A DNA stretch of 64,000 bases, taken from positions 62,001 through 126,000 of the forward strand of contig CBDFLT010000008.1 of NCBI GenBank assembly GCA_965249225.1, read 5' to 3'. This document shows, piece after piece, positions 6,870 to 16,343 of this stretch (positions are counted from its first letter, which is position 1; every line of letters starts with the position of its first letter). The notes below the pieces were generated by a model. That model was not told where the DNA came from, searched no databases, and saw only the letters and a program-made list of their open reading frames with translations. The position numbers were made by a program, and so were the translations under genes. Source of the DNA: CBDFLT01 sp965249225 (GTDB taxonomy: Bacteria; Chloroflexota; Dehalococcoidia; Lucifugimonadales; G963668185).

Positions 6870-9800
6870 TTAACGTGTGCTAGCGACTAGCGGCACACGT
6901 GCGCCATGCGTGACGATCGTCCCGACCGCCTGGGCCTCTCCGTCTTTGGCCAAAAACGTGACATTGATAGTATCGGCGATGCCCGGGTCAGAGTCAGGAC
7001 CAGACGAGTCGAAGTTGCTCGCCAATTCGGTTAGTGTGGGACCGTCAAGGTCCCACTTGATGATCCCCTCGTGAACCGGGATGTCCTCGTCGATCAGAAC
7101 GATTCCCGGCATGGTTACGATCACCCGGGCGGTTTCGCCTCCCCAAATATCCGGTAGCACAGTCGCGAACGAAGCCTTGAGGATGGGAGGGGCGCTGCAG
7201 TACCACTGGTCCGGAAGCATTTCCGCCAGATCGGTTTTGATCTCAAGTGGGTGTGTCTCAGAGTCCACGACAACGAAGGTGAAGGTGGTGCCGTCAGGAG
7301 TGAGTGGCCCACCGATAGGGTAGGGCGGCTGGACCGGACCAGCGCTGGTCATCCCATCGTGGGTTACCGTCAGGTCCACCCTCCAAAGACCTGGCTGGTC
7401 GAGGACAAAGTCGTCTTTCGGGTCGTAGAAGTAACCGATGGCGTTGGCGCGCCCGTCGAAGGTGCGGGTGGCGCCATCTGGCCCAGTGACGGTGTACTCG
7501 ATTCGACTAGGCAGGGTAGGCATTATCGGTCCTGCCATTCGAAAGATGTCCCCCATTTCCAGCACTGCGCCAGACCGCACTCCGAGGGGAAGGAAGAACA
7601 TGTCAATGTCACGGCCGTGGACCGTGAAGAGCGGACCACCGCTGGGGCCACCAGCGGCTCCCTGGAAGGGCGGCATCACCCGTGCCCCCAGGGTATCGTC
7701 ATGGGGTGTGAGCACCCAGCCTGAGCCATAGATGGCATATACCCCTTCGCCGGTGTTGTCATCCCGTATCACGGCGGCCGCGTATTGGAACTTGAAGTCG
7801 CCCGGTTCGTCGCCAGCCGGTCCATTGCCCGATTGCAAATTGTAAGGGTCATGGAAGAACCAGTAGGGACCAGCCATATCGGCCGCTTGGACAATTTCGC
7901 GTACGCGCACGCCGGGGCGTTGGGCTGATCCGTACATGTAGGCCCACAGGGTGTAATCTTCAGGATGCGTACCGGGGAGCGCAAGCTCTGGATCGGGGTT
8001 GGTAACAAGCGCCAATTGTCCCGCTTTCACGTACTCTTCGATCGATCCTGATCCGAGGTAGGTGGACGACACTCCGCCAGCCTGTTGAAATGACTCAAAC
8101 TCCCATGCACGCTGGATCAGTGGATGATTGTTGTCCACGATCTGGACGCTGTTCGCCATCTCTATCGCGTCGTCACCCCTTTCCTCTGTAACACCCCACT
8201 GGATATCTCCCGTGAAAAAGGGAGGCCACAGGTGGCCTTTTCTGTCGGGGACGAAATTGGGCCTGAAGAACCAGGGTGGAGGCATCACTTCGAAGCTGTG
8301 GGAGCCGCGTCTCCCGTGGACGATGATCGGCGCGTCGGGGGTGGCAACGGCGCTACCAAAGGTCAGCCGCCCGGCCCACATGTGACCGTCCTGGTCGGTG
8401 TACCGGGCCTCCACATCAATCCGGTATTCGCCGTCGCGATCGAAGGTGAACACCTCGCCTTTGCCATCCCACCAACCGTATTTATTGGCGCGGCCCGAGA
8501 AGGTCCTGGTAGTCTCCTGGCCATCCGCCGCTACGTGTGTCACCTTAAAGGTGACCTCCGCCGGGACTCCCGGCATGATCGTCAGCGTGGGAGCGATGCT
8601 GTCGCCCACCTCAAAGGGGGTCCCGGGCAACATTGACGTCTCGATGTCGAGCACATTGGCAACGGTAACGTCATACGTTCCGCTGATCTCATATACTCGA
8701 CCAGCCACGTCGGCCACGTGTCCATCTAGGGTGATGACGTAGTCGCCATCAAGGGGGAATTGGTAGGCGAAGGTAGCATCATCTCCCTGCAACTGGGGCA
8801 TTCCAGAGGGGTTCGCGCCAGTGGTTGTGCCTCCACCGAAGCATGCAGGTAACCTTGGGTATAGGAACACATAGCGGATCAGAGGTGCGGGGCCAAGGAC
8901 CTGGGTCTGACCATCAGGGCGGGCGATGGTTACCTTCAGCTCGCTGTCGGAGAGATCCAGAGGAATCGGCGGCACTGCCGGTGGCGTACGCTCCAACGCG
9001 AAGAACATCGGCAGGTAGGGTTCCAGGCGGTAGGTCCACGGTAGGCCGTAGCCGTCTAGTCGCGGGATCACCGGATCGTGGCGTGTGAGCACACGCGGGC
9101 TTATGTCGAATGCCCCTACGTCCTCGCGGGCTAGAATCCCACCGCGGGTGCCCTCGCTTAGAACATCGGCCAACAAGCTGGTGGCCAGCCGCATAGGCGC
9201 CGGTTGGCCGATAGTGAAGTTGACCAGCGAGGCCTCATCTAGCGTACCCATGCGCTCTATGTCTAGCTCAAGAGGCCAGTACTCATCAAATGCTAGTCTT
9301 GCTGTCAGTCTGTAGAGGCCGACTCGATATGTTGTGGGTATGTTAATGGTGGTGGTGAAGGCGGCCGCCCAACGGTCCCCCTCTAGATTCCAGGCCAGAT
9401 CAGCCCTTCCCAAAACACGGTTGTTGAAATTTAACAACGAGGTTACCGCAACCTCAATGGGAAGGCCGGTGGGGGTGAGGAAGGGCATAACGAAATCCTG
9501 TGCCCGGCCGACCTGATGCCCTTCAGCATCGCCTATCAGCAGCGCGCTGAATTTTAGACTGGCCGTGGGTGGCGGCGCATCCACAGGAAACGGAAGGAAC
9601 ACCCGCCCGGAAATGGGCGCTTCCTGACCGGCGGTCAGCGTGTCACTAACCAGTGAGCCGCTGATGACCCACGGAGCATCGACCTGGTCAAATCGGTAAG
9701 CGCTACTGATCCTGAGCCCGTCACCCGCATCTTGGACAGGGAGGCGGAGGAGAAGTGTAGACGAACTCTCGGCGCTGTGAATGCCCCAGGTAGTTCCCCA

Positions 9801-10376
9801 GCCGGGCTGGCGTCCGATCATTATATGTGTCCCCGGTACACCGTCAACCTCTGCCTCAAACGCACCCTCGGCATCTGCATAAACGTGGACATAGTCGCCA
9901 AGCTCGAGGTTGCCGACAAAAACCGCGTCACATGGTTGCACGGCTCCGGGCACCGCTGTGACGCGTACCAGTCCCAGGTCTGCCGTAGGGTCGAAGTCAA
10001 GGGAGATCATCTGTGGATTGGGCGCTATGTAGAAACGAGCGTTGCCGACGGCAGACAAGAGGTGTGTGCGTGGAGAGTCAGGTTCGCTGGGGTATTCGTA
10101 GTCACACGTCTTTGTGACCGGTGCCGAAGTCGGCTGAATCGGGATTGGTGTATGAGTTGGCCCGGGTGTGATGCTTGGATGCTCTGGTGTTCTGGACGTT
10201 GGTGTAGGGGTGGCTGTGGCCGCAGGAGTTGGCGACGCTGATGGTGTCGGGGCAGGCGACACCGTCAGCGTTGGAGTGGGGGTCGGCGCAGAGGTGGGGG
10301 TGTCATCCTCTCCTGCACATGCCGCGACGATGAGAATGGACGCTAAAGGTGTCGCCAGATATATGAAGCGTTTCAT
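6870..10376 (-). CDS. Large secreted lipoprotein (1168 aa), unknown function
   Basis: The ATG at 10376 follows GAGG. The N-terminus is a lipoprotein signal (LASILIVAACAGEDD; lipidated Cys20), then about 60 residues of Thr/Pro/Ser linker made of TPTPT-type repeats, then about 1080 residues of largely beta-type sequence. Around residues 600-680 and 950-1010 there are paired, similar modules: TFKVTHVAADGQETTRTFSG with GRANKYGWWD, and RIEYTVTGPDGATRTFDG with GRANAIGYFYD, each followed by DGEYRIDVEARYT or QPGLWRVDLTVTH. These look like duplicated Ig-like domains. No catalytic motif is recognised. It is exported and membrane-anchored, possibly surface exposed. A candidate -10 (TATACT, 10411-10416 on this strand) lies 35 bp upstream. 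The IS1182-family element sits immediately upstream. Confidence 0.85.
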   Translation of the reverse strand: MKRFIYLATPLASILIVAACAGEDDTPTSAPTPTPTLTVSPAPTPSASPTPAATATPTPTSRTPEHPSITPGPTHTPIPIQPTSAPVTKTCDYEYPSEPDSPRTHLLSAVGNARFYIAPNPQMISLDFDPTADLGLVRVTAVPGAVQPCDAVFVGNLELGDYVHVYADAEGAFEAEVDGVPGTHIMIGRQPGWGTTWGIHSAESSSTLLLRLPVQDAGDGLRISSAYRFDQVDAPWVISGSLVSDTLTAGQEAPISGRVFLPFPVDAPPPTASLKFSALLIGDAEGHQVGRAQDFVMPFLTPTGLPIEVAVTSLLNFNNRVLGRADLAWNLEGDRWAAAFTTTINIPTTYRVGLYRLTARLAFDEYWPLELDIERMGTLDEASLVNFTIGQPAPMRLATSLLADVLSEGTRGGILAREDVGAFDISPRVLTRHDPVIPRLDGYGLPWTYRLEPYLPMFFALERTPPAVPPIPLDLSDSELKVTIARPDGQTQVLGPAPLIRYVFLYPRLPACFGGGTTTGANPSGMPQLQGDDATFAYQFPLDGDYVITLDGHVADVAGRVYEISGTYDVTVANVLDIETSMLPGTPFEVGDSIAPTLTIMPGVPAEVTFKVTHVAADGQETTRTFSGRANKYGWWDGKGEVFTFDRDGEYRIDVEARYTDQDGHMWAGRLTFGSAVATPDAPIIVHGRRGSHSFEVMPPPWFFRPNFVPDRKGHLWPPFFTGDIQWGVTEERGDDAIEMANSVQIVDNNHPLIQRAWEFESFQQAGGVSSTYLGSGSIEEYVKAGQLALVTNPDPELALPGTHPEDYTLWAYMYGSAQRPGVRVREIVQAADMAGPYWFFHDPYNLQSGNGPAGDEPGDFKFQYAAAVIRDDNTGEGVYAIYGSGWVLTPHDDTLGARVMPPFQGAAGGPSGGPLFTVHGRDIDMFFLPLGVRSGAVLEMGDIFRMAGPIMPTLPSRIEYTVTGPDGATRTFDGRANAIGYFYDPKDDFVLDQPGLWRVDLTVTHDGMTSAGPVQPPYPIGGPLTPDGTTFTFVVVDSETHPLEIKTDLAEMLPDQWYCSAPPILKASFATVLPDIWGGETARVIVTMPGIVLIDEDIPVHEGIIKWDLDGPTLTELASNFDSSGPDSDPGIADTINVTFLAKDGEAQAVGTIVTHGARVPLVASTR

Positions 10377-11511
10377 CGGGACCTCAAGCTATCGCGCCTG
10401 GAGCACCCCAAGTATAGCTAAGATTGTTAACCACTACCCAGTGATAACTCTTGGCTCCCCGGGCGGGGGGGAATTACGAACTTTTGTAACCTTCACCATC
10501 GTCCCGACGCTCAAAGCTGAGCCTGTCCCAGAAGTGGAAATTGCGGATAGGGGGAGCAGATAGAAGTCAGAGGGTTCGCTGAAAGGCCTTGGCTTGAGCG
10601 GGTAGGACAGGCGACGGAGCGATGGGTCAGCTGCTGTCATCACTGCAGGTCAGGAGACGGGACAAGGCTCCGGGCCATTAAATAGACCGATGAAGGGGCT
10701 GGAGCGCCACACCCGCCAGAGAGTGCGCAAGTTGAAGGCTGTGGCAAGCATAGTCCACTCGGCCGCCACGTTAACGAGGCCGCGCAGTAGGAACCTCCGT
10801 GCCCCCTGTTGTTCCTTGATGATTCCGAAGACTGGCTCGACCAGTTGCTTTCTCAGCTTGTACGCCTCTCTAGCTGCTGAGGTGGACATCCAGGCACGAT
10901 GACGGCGTAGCACAGCGTCATGCGGACCTATCGCCAGGCTTCGCCCAATCTCTTTGGCCCTCGTACAGACTCCGAAGGCTGGGCACACCTGGCAGACGGC
11001 CTCAGAGGCCCGGTACAGACGCAACGGGACTCCATTCGTATGTTGGATACGAATGAACTTGAGCGTCTGTCCCTGCGGACACGTAAAGCTGTCGCTCGGC
11101 TCGTTGTAGGTGAATTGGTCCTTGTGATATGGGTCTTTGAGGAACCGTTGCCGCGACTCCGACACTACCACCTGCTGATCTCGACGGGCGCATTCTTCCA
11201 AGTGACTCGCGGCGAAGTATCCGGCATCGGCCAACGTCATCTGCGACTTCGTCCCCGTAGTCTCCTCGGCCTGCTCCAGCATCGGAACCAGCAGGGCATT
11301 GTCATTGGCCGCATCCACCACGTCCACGGCGGTGACCAACATGCCGGTCGCTCCCCCATCCGTCTCTGTGGGTGAGACCATAGCCTGGGCATTGTAGCCA
11401 GCCACGATGCCTTGCCTGCCCTTCATCAGCCTGGCGTCTGGGTCGGTCAGGTTGATGCGCTTGTGGCGCTTTTGACTCGTGAGATCGTCCATCGCCTGCC
11501 TCACCTGCTCT

Positions 11512-11519
11512 CTCAAGAC
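11512..11519. repeat. 8-bp target-site duplication (left)
   Basis: CTCAAGAC immediately before the IS3-family copy 2; the same 8 bp recur at 13061-13068 after it. The uninterrupted target in the intact IS1182-family copy contains it once, near 47291. Confidence 0.92.
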
Positions 11520-11631
11520 TGTGTATCGTCAGCACATTTGGGACAGCTGATGGGGAATTGAGAAGCGACAATTAAGGCGATTGTCCTGGCTCAGGTAGGA
11601 GAGTAGATTCACGGAAGTGAAAGGAGCCAGG

Positions 11632-11994
11632 ATGCAGGAAGTCAGTCGAAGCTACGATCAAGCCGACGAGAACGCGAGGCAGGTGGTCCGACGGACCAGA
11701 AACGTTACACGTCGCAAGTACACACCTGAGGAGAAGGTACGGATCGTCATAGAGGGGATCCGCGGGGAGATATCAGTCAGCGCCTTGTGCAGGCGAGAGG
11801 GAATCAACCCCGGGGTCTATTACAAGTGGCTCAAGGACTACATGGAGGCGAGCAAGTCGAGGCTGAAGGGTGACACGCTACGGGAGGCGAACAAGGCGGA
11901 GGTCGATGCCTTGAAGCGCGAGAACGAGCGGCTCAAGGAACTTGTTGCTCAGCTGTCGGTGGAGAACCTGGTCCTGAAAAAAAGCCTCGGTTAG
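11632..11994 (+). CDS. IS3-family OrfA, copy 2
   Basis: Same OrfA as in the other two copies except for one substitution (MEASKSRL here, MEAGKSRL in copies 1 and 3). The ATG follows AAAGGAGCC. Seven adenines at 11977-11983, followed by an open -1 frame leading into orfB, are the probable programmed frameshift site. Confidence 0.92.
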   Translation: MQEVSRSYDQADENARQVVRRTRNVTRRKYTPEEKVRIVIEGIRGEISVSALCRREGINPGVYYKWLKDYMEASKSRLKGDTLREANKAEVDALKRENERLKELVAQLSVENLVLKKSLG

Positions 11995-11999
11995 AGCCC

Positions 12000-12992
12000 A
12001 TGGGCAAGCCCTATGTGAGAAGGGAGGCCCAGCTCAAGGCGGAGGTCCTTCAGATCGTCGAGAGGTCTCCTCTGCCGGTCAGGCAGACCCTCCAAGAGTT
12101 GCAGATAGCACCCTCGACCTACTACCGCTGGAAGAGCAGGTATCGAGACAAGGGGTTTAACGGTCTGGTAGACCGGCCACCAGAGCCCAGGCGAGTGTGG
12201 AACCGGTTGGCTACAAAGCAAAGACGGTACGTGGTCAGGTATGCGTTGGAGCACCCATCGTTGAGCCCGAGAGAGGTGGCGACCACCCTGGTGGACGAAC
12301 AGGTCATGTACGTCTCCGAGTCCACCGTATACCGGATACTGAAGGAAGCGGGGCTCATCAAGCCGCCCGAGACCAAGGGCTTCCCAGCAGGAAAGGAGTT
12401 TCACACCAAGACTGCCAGGCCCAATGAGCTATGGCAGACCGATGCCAGCTACTTCTTCGTGGTGGGTTGGGGCTACTACTACCTGATCAGCGTGCTGGAT
12501 GACTATTCCAGGATGATCGTGGGCTGGAGGGTGCAGACCAGCATGAGCAGTGCCGACATCATCGACGTGGTCCAGGATGCGGTGGAGTTCACCGGTCAAC
12601 CGACGGCGCCTGTAGAGCCAGGTCCAGCCCTTCTGAGCGACAACGGTCCAGGCTTTCTGTCTAGGGCGTTGGACGAGTTCCTAAGGGCCAGGTTCATGAA
12701 ACACATCTTCGCCTCACCTTTCCATCCCCAGACCAACGGCAAGTTGGAGCGGTACCATCGCACAGCCAAGGCTAAGGTCAACGTCTTTGTCCACCACAGC
12801 CTGGAAGAGCTTGTAGCGGCTATGGAGGGCTTCGTAAGGTACTACAACTACGAGCGCTATCACGAGGCTTTGGGGAACATCACGCCGGCGGATATGTACC
12901 ACGGACGCCAAGACGCCATACTGGCGACGAGACAGGAGGTGAAGCAAAAGAGTCTAGCCGAACGGAGGTTGGCAAATCTGAGAACTGCCTGA
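12000..12992 (+). CDS. IS3-family transposase OrfB, copy 2
   Basis: 330-residue DDE integrase with the Asp, Asp and Glu motifs intact (QTDASYF, LSDNGPGF, TNGKLERYHRT). It starts 5 bp after the orfA stop, in the -1 frame relative to orfA. Identical in protein to copy 1. Confidence 0.93.
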   Translation: MGKPYVRREAQLKAEVLQIVERSPLPVRQTLQELQIAPSTYYRWKSRYRDKGFNGLVDRPPEPRRVWNRLATKQRRYVVRYALEHPSLSPREVATTLVDEQVMYVSESTVYRILKEAGLIKPPETKGFPAGKEFHTKTARPNELWQTDASYFFVVGWGYYYLISVLDDYSRMIVGWRVQTSMSSADIIDVVQDAVEFTGQPTAPVEPGPALLSDNGPGFLSRALDEFLRARFMKHIFASPFHPQTNGKLERYHRTAKAKVNVFVHHSLEELVAAMEGFVRYYNYERYHEALGNITPADMYHGRQDAILATRQEVKQKSLAERRLANLRTA

Positions 12993-13060
12993 GCCGGTTA
13001 GCGTCCAAGTTGCACGCTTTAAAGGCTCCCCTTTTGTCCCACTTGTTTTGACGACGTACA

Positions 13061-13068
13061 CTCAAGAC
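13061..13068. repeat. 8-bp target-site duplication (right)
   Basis: CTCAAGAC directly after the IS3-family copy 2, matching 11512-11519. Confidence 0.92.
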
Positions 13069-13807
13069 CTCCTTGTCAGCCAACTCCCGAGGCAGATGGA
13101 TGGCAGAGGCATCCTCTCCCGCTTCGTTCTGTGCCTCAAGGTCCGTTATCGCACTCTCCAGCCGCTCCAAGAGCCCTCGCAGTCCCTCGGCGTCGTAGCT
13201 CCTGTTCAGCGAGGCGTTGGCGACCACCTTCGTACCATCCACCGCCTGAACCGCCAGGTCCACCAACTTCATCGTCACCGCCGTACGAACCGTACGCTCG
13301 AACAGCTTCCTCATGGCCTGCCGATGCCCTCTGTAGAACCTCCACAGGGTGTTGTGGTCCGGATGCTGCCACCCGGTCAGCCACAGGTACGGTATCTGGT
13401 CCCGGCAGGCCGCCTCCAGCTTCCGGCACGAGCGTACCCCGGTCATGAAACCGTACAGCCACACGCTCAACAGCGCACGTGGATGGTAGGCTGGCGCTCC
13501 CAGCACCTCCCCGTCTATCTTCACCTCAAGCTTCCCCCAGTCCTCCCGGTCCAAAGCGTCAACGAACTCGGCCACGAACCGCGCCGGATGGTCCAGCGGC
13601 AACAACTCGTCAAGCGTCGGCGGCAACATCCACATCTGCTCTCGGCCCATCTCTCGAAGCGGCATATCACCATCTCCCCAACTGGTGTCGCTTCGAAGGT
13701 ACACCCAACGACATACCCATTACCAGCTCAGACTTCTGAGACAGGCTCAGGTGTGAACTTTCCAGGACAACTCAGCGCAACCTGTGGATTCATGACAGAG
13801 AATAAGC

Positions 13808-15577
13808 CTACTCCTCCTCCTCGAATGGATACGTGAAGAACCAGTTCCCGCCCCCTGATGGGAATCCATACCAGTTGAGGACGTGGAGGCCAGGTAGCAC
13901 GAAATCCTCAATCGTGCAGTGGATCTCCTCCCCAGGATCGAGGGATGCCGGAAGACCGTGACATGGGACGAGAAAGTCATCCAGAAGAAACTCCGCCCTC
14001 CGTAGGTCTGCGGTGTCGGTCTCGGATTCGTTGGAAAGCCTCAATTCGGCGCAGAGAGGCGCGCACGGGAGAACCTCCAGCCCAACATTGCCGGCGAAAT
14101 CCGAGAAATCAGGCGGTGTGTATATGCTGAAGCACTGGCCGAGGCGTTCGCCGTTTGGAGCAGCCTCCAGGGCCGAACCGATCTCTCCCCCGTTGCCTGC
14201 CTTTATGTCCTCGAACGCTTCAGCTCCGATAAGATCACGTATGCACGATTCAGAAACAATGAACTGAATCGGCCACATATCCCTCGTACCTCCCAGGACG
14301 ACCGTTTCAAACTCCGCCTGAAAGGTGCCGCTTGAGGTCATGGGATCGAACTGAAACCCAGCGGGAGGATCGACAACGTTGCCAAAACAGTCTGCTACCA
14401 CCACAGGGGTAAGGTGCGTGGAGAGATCAACGTTGCCGGTCACGGTCCAGTCCTCCACCCCACTAACCACAAATCCATAGGCCATGCGGTCTCCCATCAG
14501 AGTGTTACCTGTGACGACCGCTCCCCGACTCCTCAGGATGCGTTCCCCTTCAGGGACGCAGCCGATATGAGGCCCCATGCCGATCCCTTCATGGATCATG
14601 GCACCCGCCGCATCAATGACATTGCCGGTGACCCGTGTGCCTGTGAAATCGCCTTCGAGGGGCCAGTAATCCTCCATGGAGATGCCGTAGAGCATGACGC
14701 GGGTTTCGGCCCGGATGGTGTTGTTTGCGATAAGGGCCCCCGGTGACTGGAAGATGACGATCCCACCATCGGTGACGTCGATGATCGTGTTGTTCTCCAC
14801 GACAGCGTCGTGGCATTCCAGTGAGATGCCGTCTGCCACAAGGAATTCTGCCCGCCCCGCCGGACCGACCTCGTTGTTCCTCGCCACGGCCTCTCTGCAC
14901 GGACCGCCGAGGTATATGACAGTCCAGCCTCGAGGCTCGTAGGCCTTGACCCACTCCACCACGTGGCCTTCTGCATCGCGGCCTTCAACGCCACGGCCAA
15001 AGTTGATCAACGCGCCCTCTGCAAAGCCAAGCTGGGGACGGTTGCCGTCAATAATCACGTTCCGAAGGGCTACATAGTCGCTGCTTTCGGCGGAAACGGC
15101 CGTCGCAACGTCCTTGCCAACGACCCGTAGAAGGGCCCTCGAATCATCCCTGGGGAAGCCCTGAGTGTAGATCTCCTGATTGTCGTGCGTGAAGAAAACG
15201 GTATCGCTCAACTCAAACACAGCGCCGGGACACAGAACGGCCTGCGCTCCAGGACCAGTGAGCGCACCCTGTATGCTTGTGTGATCGCCTGATGGGATAC
15301 AAGCCGGGATTTCAAACGCAGTAGCTGGAGTACTGGTTGGCGCCCTCGTGGGAGTGGGAGAGGGCGTGGGGGTTGTGGTGGCTGCTAGTGTCGGCGCGCC
15401 AGTGGGCGTGGGCGTAGGTGCCAGTGTCGCAATGGTCGTCTGTGTAGAGGTTAGCGTTGGTGGCTGCGTGGGTGTGACAATAGGCGTGGGGGTGGCGGGC
15501 ACTTCAGGTTGGGCGCAGGCCACCAAGAGCAACCCGATCAGCGCCAAAAAGGACGGCCACCATATGCCTTTAAGCAT
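13808..15577 (-). CDS. Right-handed beta-helix lipoprotein (589 aa)
   Basis: The N-terminus is a lipoprotein signal (FLALIGLLLVACAQPE; lipidated Cys about residue 21) followed by about 65 residues of Thr/Pro/Ala linker. From about residue 95 the protein has the rungs of a parallel beta-helix: YVALRNVIIDGN, DAVVENNTIIDVTDGGIVI, GALIANNTIRAE, TRVTGNVIDAAG and GAVVTGNTLMGD, the NNTI/GNTL asparagine-ladder pattern of pectate-lyase-like and NosD-like proteins. A C-terminal module of about 100 residues with several cysteines follows. The fold commonly binds or cleaves polysaccharide, but no lyase or hydrolase active site can be assigned. It shares the lipobox plus Thr/Pro linker layout with the 1168-residue lipoprotein on the other side of the nested insertion. 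Confidence 0.82.
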   Translation of the reverse strand: MLKGIWWPSFLALIGLLLVACAQPEVPATPTPIVTPTQPPTLTSTQTTIATLAPTPTPTGAPTLAATTTPTPSPTPTRAPTSTPATAFEIPACIPSGDHTSIQGALTGPGAQAVLCPGAVFELSDTVFFTHDNQEIYTQGFPRDDSRALLRVVGKDVATAVSAESSDYVALRNVIIDGNRPQLGFAEGALINFGRGVEGRDAEGHVVEWVKAYEPRGWTVIYLGGPCREAVARNNEVGPAGRAEFLVADGISLECHDAVVENNTIIDVTDGGIVIFQSPGALIANNTIRAETRVMLYGISMEDYWPLEGDFTGTRVTGNVIDAAGAMIHEGIGMGPHIGCVPEGERILRSRGAVVTGNTLMGDRMAYGFVVSGVEDWTVTGNVDLSTHLTPVVVADCFGNVVDPPAGFQFDPMTSSGTFQAEFETVVLGGTRDMWPIQFIVSESCIRDLIGAEAFEDIKAGNGGEIGSALEAAPNGERLGQCFSIYTPPDFSDFAGNVGLEVLPCAPLCAELRLSNESETDTADLRRAEFLLDDFLVPCHGLPASLDPGEEIHCTIEDFVLPGLHVLNWYGFPSGGGNWFFTYPFEEEE

Positions 15578-15583
15578 AGCCTT

Positions 15584-15611
15584 AGTATAGCCACGCTCGC
15601 GTAAGTAACAA
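15584..15611 (-). promoter_or_regulatory. Candidate promoter, leaderless arrangement
   Basis: On the minus strand TTGTTA (15606-15611), a 16-bp spacer and TATACT (15584-15589) form a good vegetative promoter. The -10 ends 6 bp before the ATG at 15577, so the message would begin at the start codon, without a ribosome site. Confidence 0.5.
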
Positions 15612-15621
15612 GATGTGCCCG

Positions 15622-15657
15622 TGACCTGCCCCCGAAAACTGGTCCAGGTCTAAAGTC
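15622..15657. repeat. Solo IS-end-like repeat, type A
   Basis: A 36-bp sequence beginning TGACCTGCCCCC and ending with CAGGTCTAAAG-type sequence; an inverted close relative lies at 55843-55878. TGACCTGCCCCC is typical of insertion-sequence termini, but no transposase gene is attached. The rest of 15612-15859 shows no gene. Confidence 0.5.
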
Positions 15658-15859
15658 AGTACCTGGACCTCGACGAAAGGGATTCATAGCTAGAAGGAAT
15701 TAAACGCCCGAGCGGGTTATTACAAGGTTGCGGATGGCTAGTGCGACTATCCCAGAACGCCATTCAAGGCCAGAGCTCTTCGAACGAGAACAATTGGCTC
15801 ACTGGGATACCCAGACCGGAGGTAGGTCTCATGTGCGTCCGATATGAGGACCGGATGGT

Positions 15860-16237
15860 CTAGGGTATGTTCGACGCTTGGACCAGACATAGGCAGAACT
15901 CGTTTCCATCCGGGTCCTCCATCCATACCCAGTGTTTACCATCCTCAAAGTAGGCCTTAATCGTTGTTGCGCCCAGGTCCTCGGCCTTGGCCACTGAAGC
16001 GTCGAGGTCCTTCACCGATATGTCCAGATGCACTCGAGTCTTAGACGTCTTTTTCTCCGGCACCTTCTGTATGTAGATTTGCGGACCGTTCCCCTGCCTC
16101 TCGAACTCCAGGTAGTTGTCGCCTCGTCTGGACACCTTTAGCCCCAGGAGTTTCTGCCAGAACTTAGCAGACCGGTCCAGGTCCTGTACGTCGATTCCGA
16201 CCTGGTCGAGCACCCCAACGGGTTCTCCATTACTCAT
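15860..16237 (-). CDS. VOC-family (glyoxalase/bleomycin-resistance fold) protein
   Basis: A 125-residue protein of two beta-alpha-beta-beta-beta repeats: GVLDQVGIDVQDLDRSAKFW opens the first and RVHLDISVKDLDASVAKAED the second, followed by the family ending WVWMEDPDGNEFCLC with the usual metal-side Glu. Single-domain VOC proteins dimerise to form a metal site; substrates vary and none can be inferred here. The ATG follows AGGAGGATC. It stands alone, convergent with nothing on its 3' side. A 70-bp piece of the same gene is found beside IS3-family copy 1. Confidence 0.85.
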   Translation of the reverse strand: MSNGEPVGVLDQVGIDVQDLDRSAKFWQKLLGLKVSRRGDNYLEFERQGNGPQIYIQKVPEKKTSKTRVHLDISVKDLDASVAKAEDLGATTIKAYFEDGKHWVWMEDPDGNEFCLCLVQASNIP

Positions 16238-16343
16238 GACTTTTGATCCTCCTTAATGGGCAAGAAGCTGATGCTACGATAACATAACAGTCATCCCTAT
16301 CAGCGCGGTCCTCTGATCTAACCAGCTTCTATAAGGAGGGTAT

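Larger units (their letters stand above)
11520..13060 (+). mobile_element. IS3-family insertion sequence, copy 2 (1541 bp)
   Basis: Complete element with both imperfect terminal repeats, nested inside the IS1182-family transposase and flanked by the perfect 8-bp duplication CTCAAGAC. Because the intact target is present elsewhere in the window, the boundaries are exact. Eight base pairs is longer than the 3-5 bp usual for the IS3 family. Confidence 0.96.
10650..13704 (-). pseudogene. IS1182-family transposase split by an IS3-family insertion
   Basis: The N-terminal part reads from 13704 to 13061 and the C-terminal part from 11519 to 10650; together they equal the 501-residue transposase at 46428-47933. 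The break falls in the ADKEVLREQVRQ region (about residue 214). Both halves are otherwise identical in protein sequence to the intact copy, so the disruption is recent. The transposase is inactive, but the element could be mobilised in trans by the intact copy. Confidence 0.92.
10518..13749 (-). mobile_element. IS1182-family element, interrupted copy
   Basis: The ends are 18-bp inverted repeats differing at one base (TGAGCCTGTCCCAGAAGT at 10518; the reverse complement of the right end reads TGAGCCTGTCTCAGAAGT). Removing the 1541-bp IS3-family insertion and its 8-bp target duplication leaves 1683 bp, exactly the length of the intact copy at 46296-47978. No clear target duplication flanks this element (AAGC against GGTG). 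Confidence 0.93.

Noticed and set aside
10168..10563. Plus-strand frame rich in Gly and Val opposite the 1168-residue lipoprotein start
   Set aside because: It is the complement of the Thr/Pro linker codons; low-complexity GV repeats are an artefact of the other strand. The same holds at 15348-15590.
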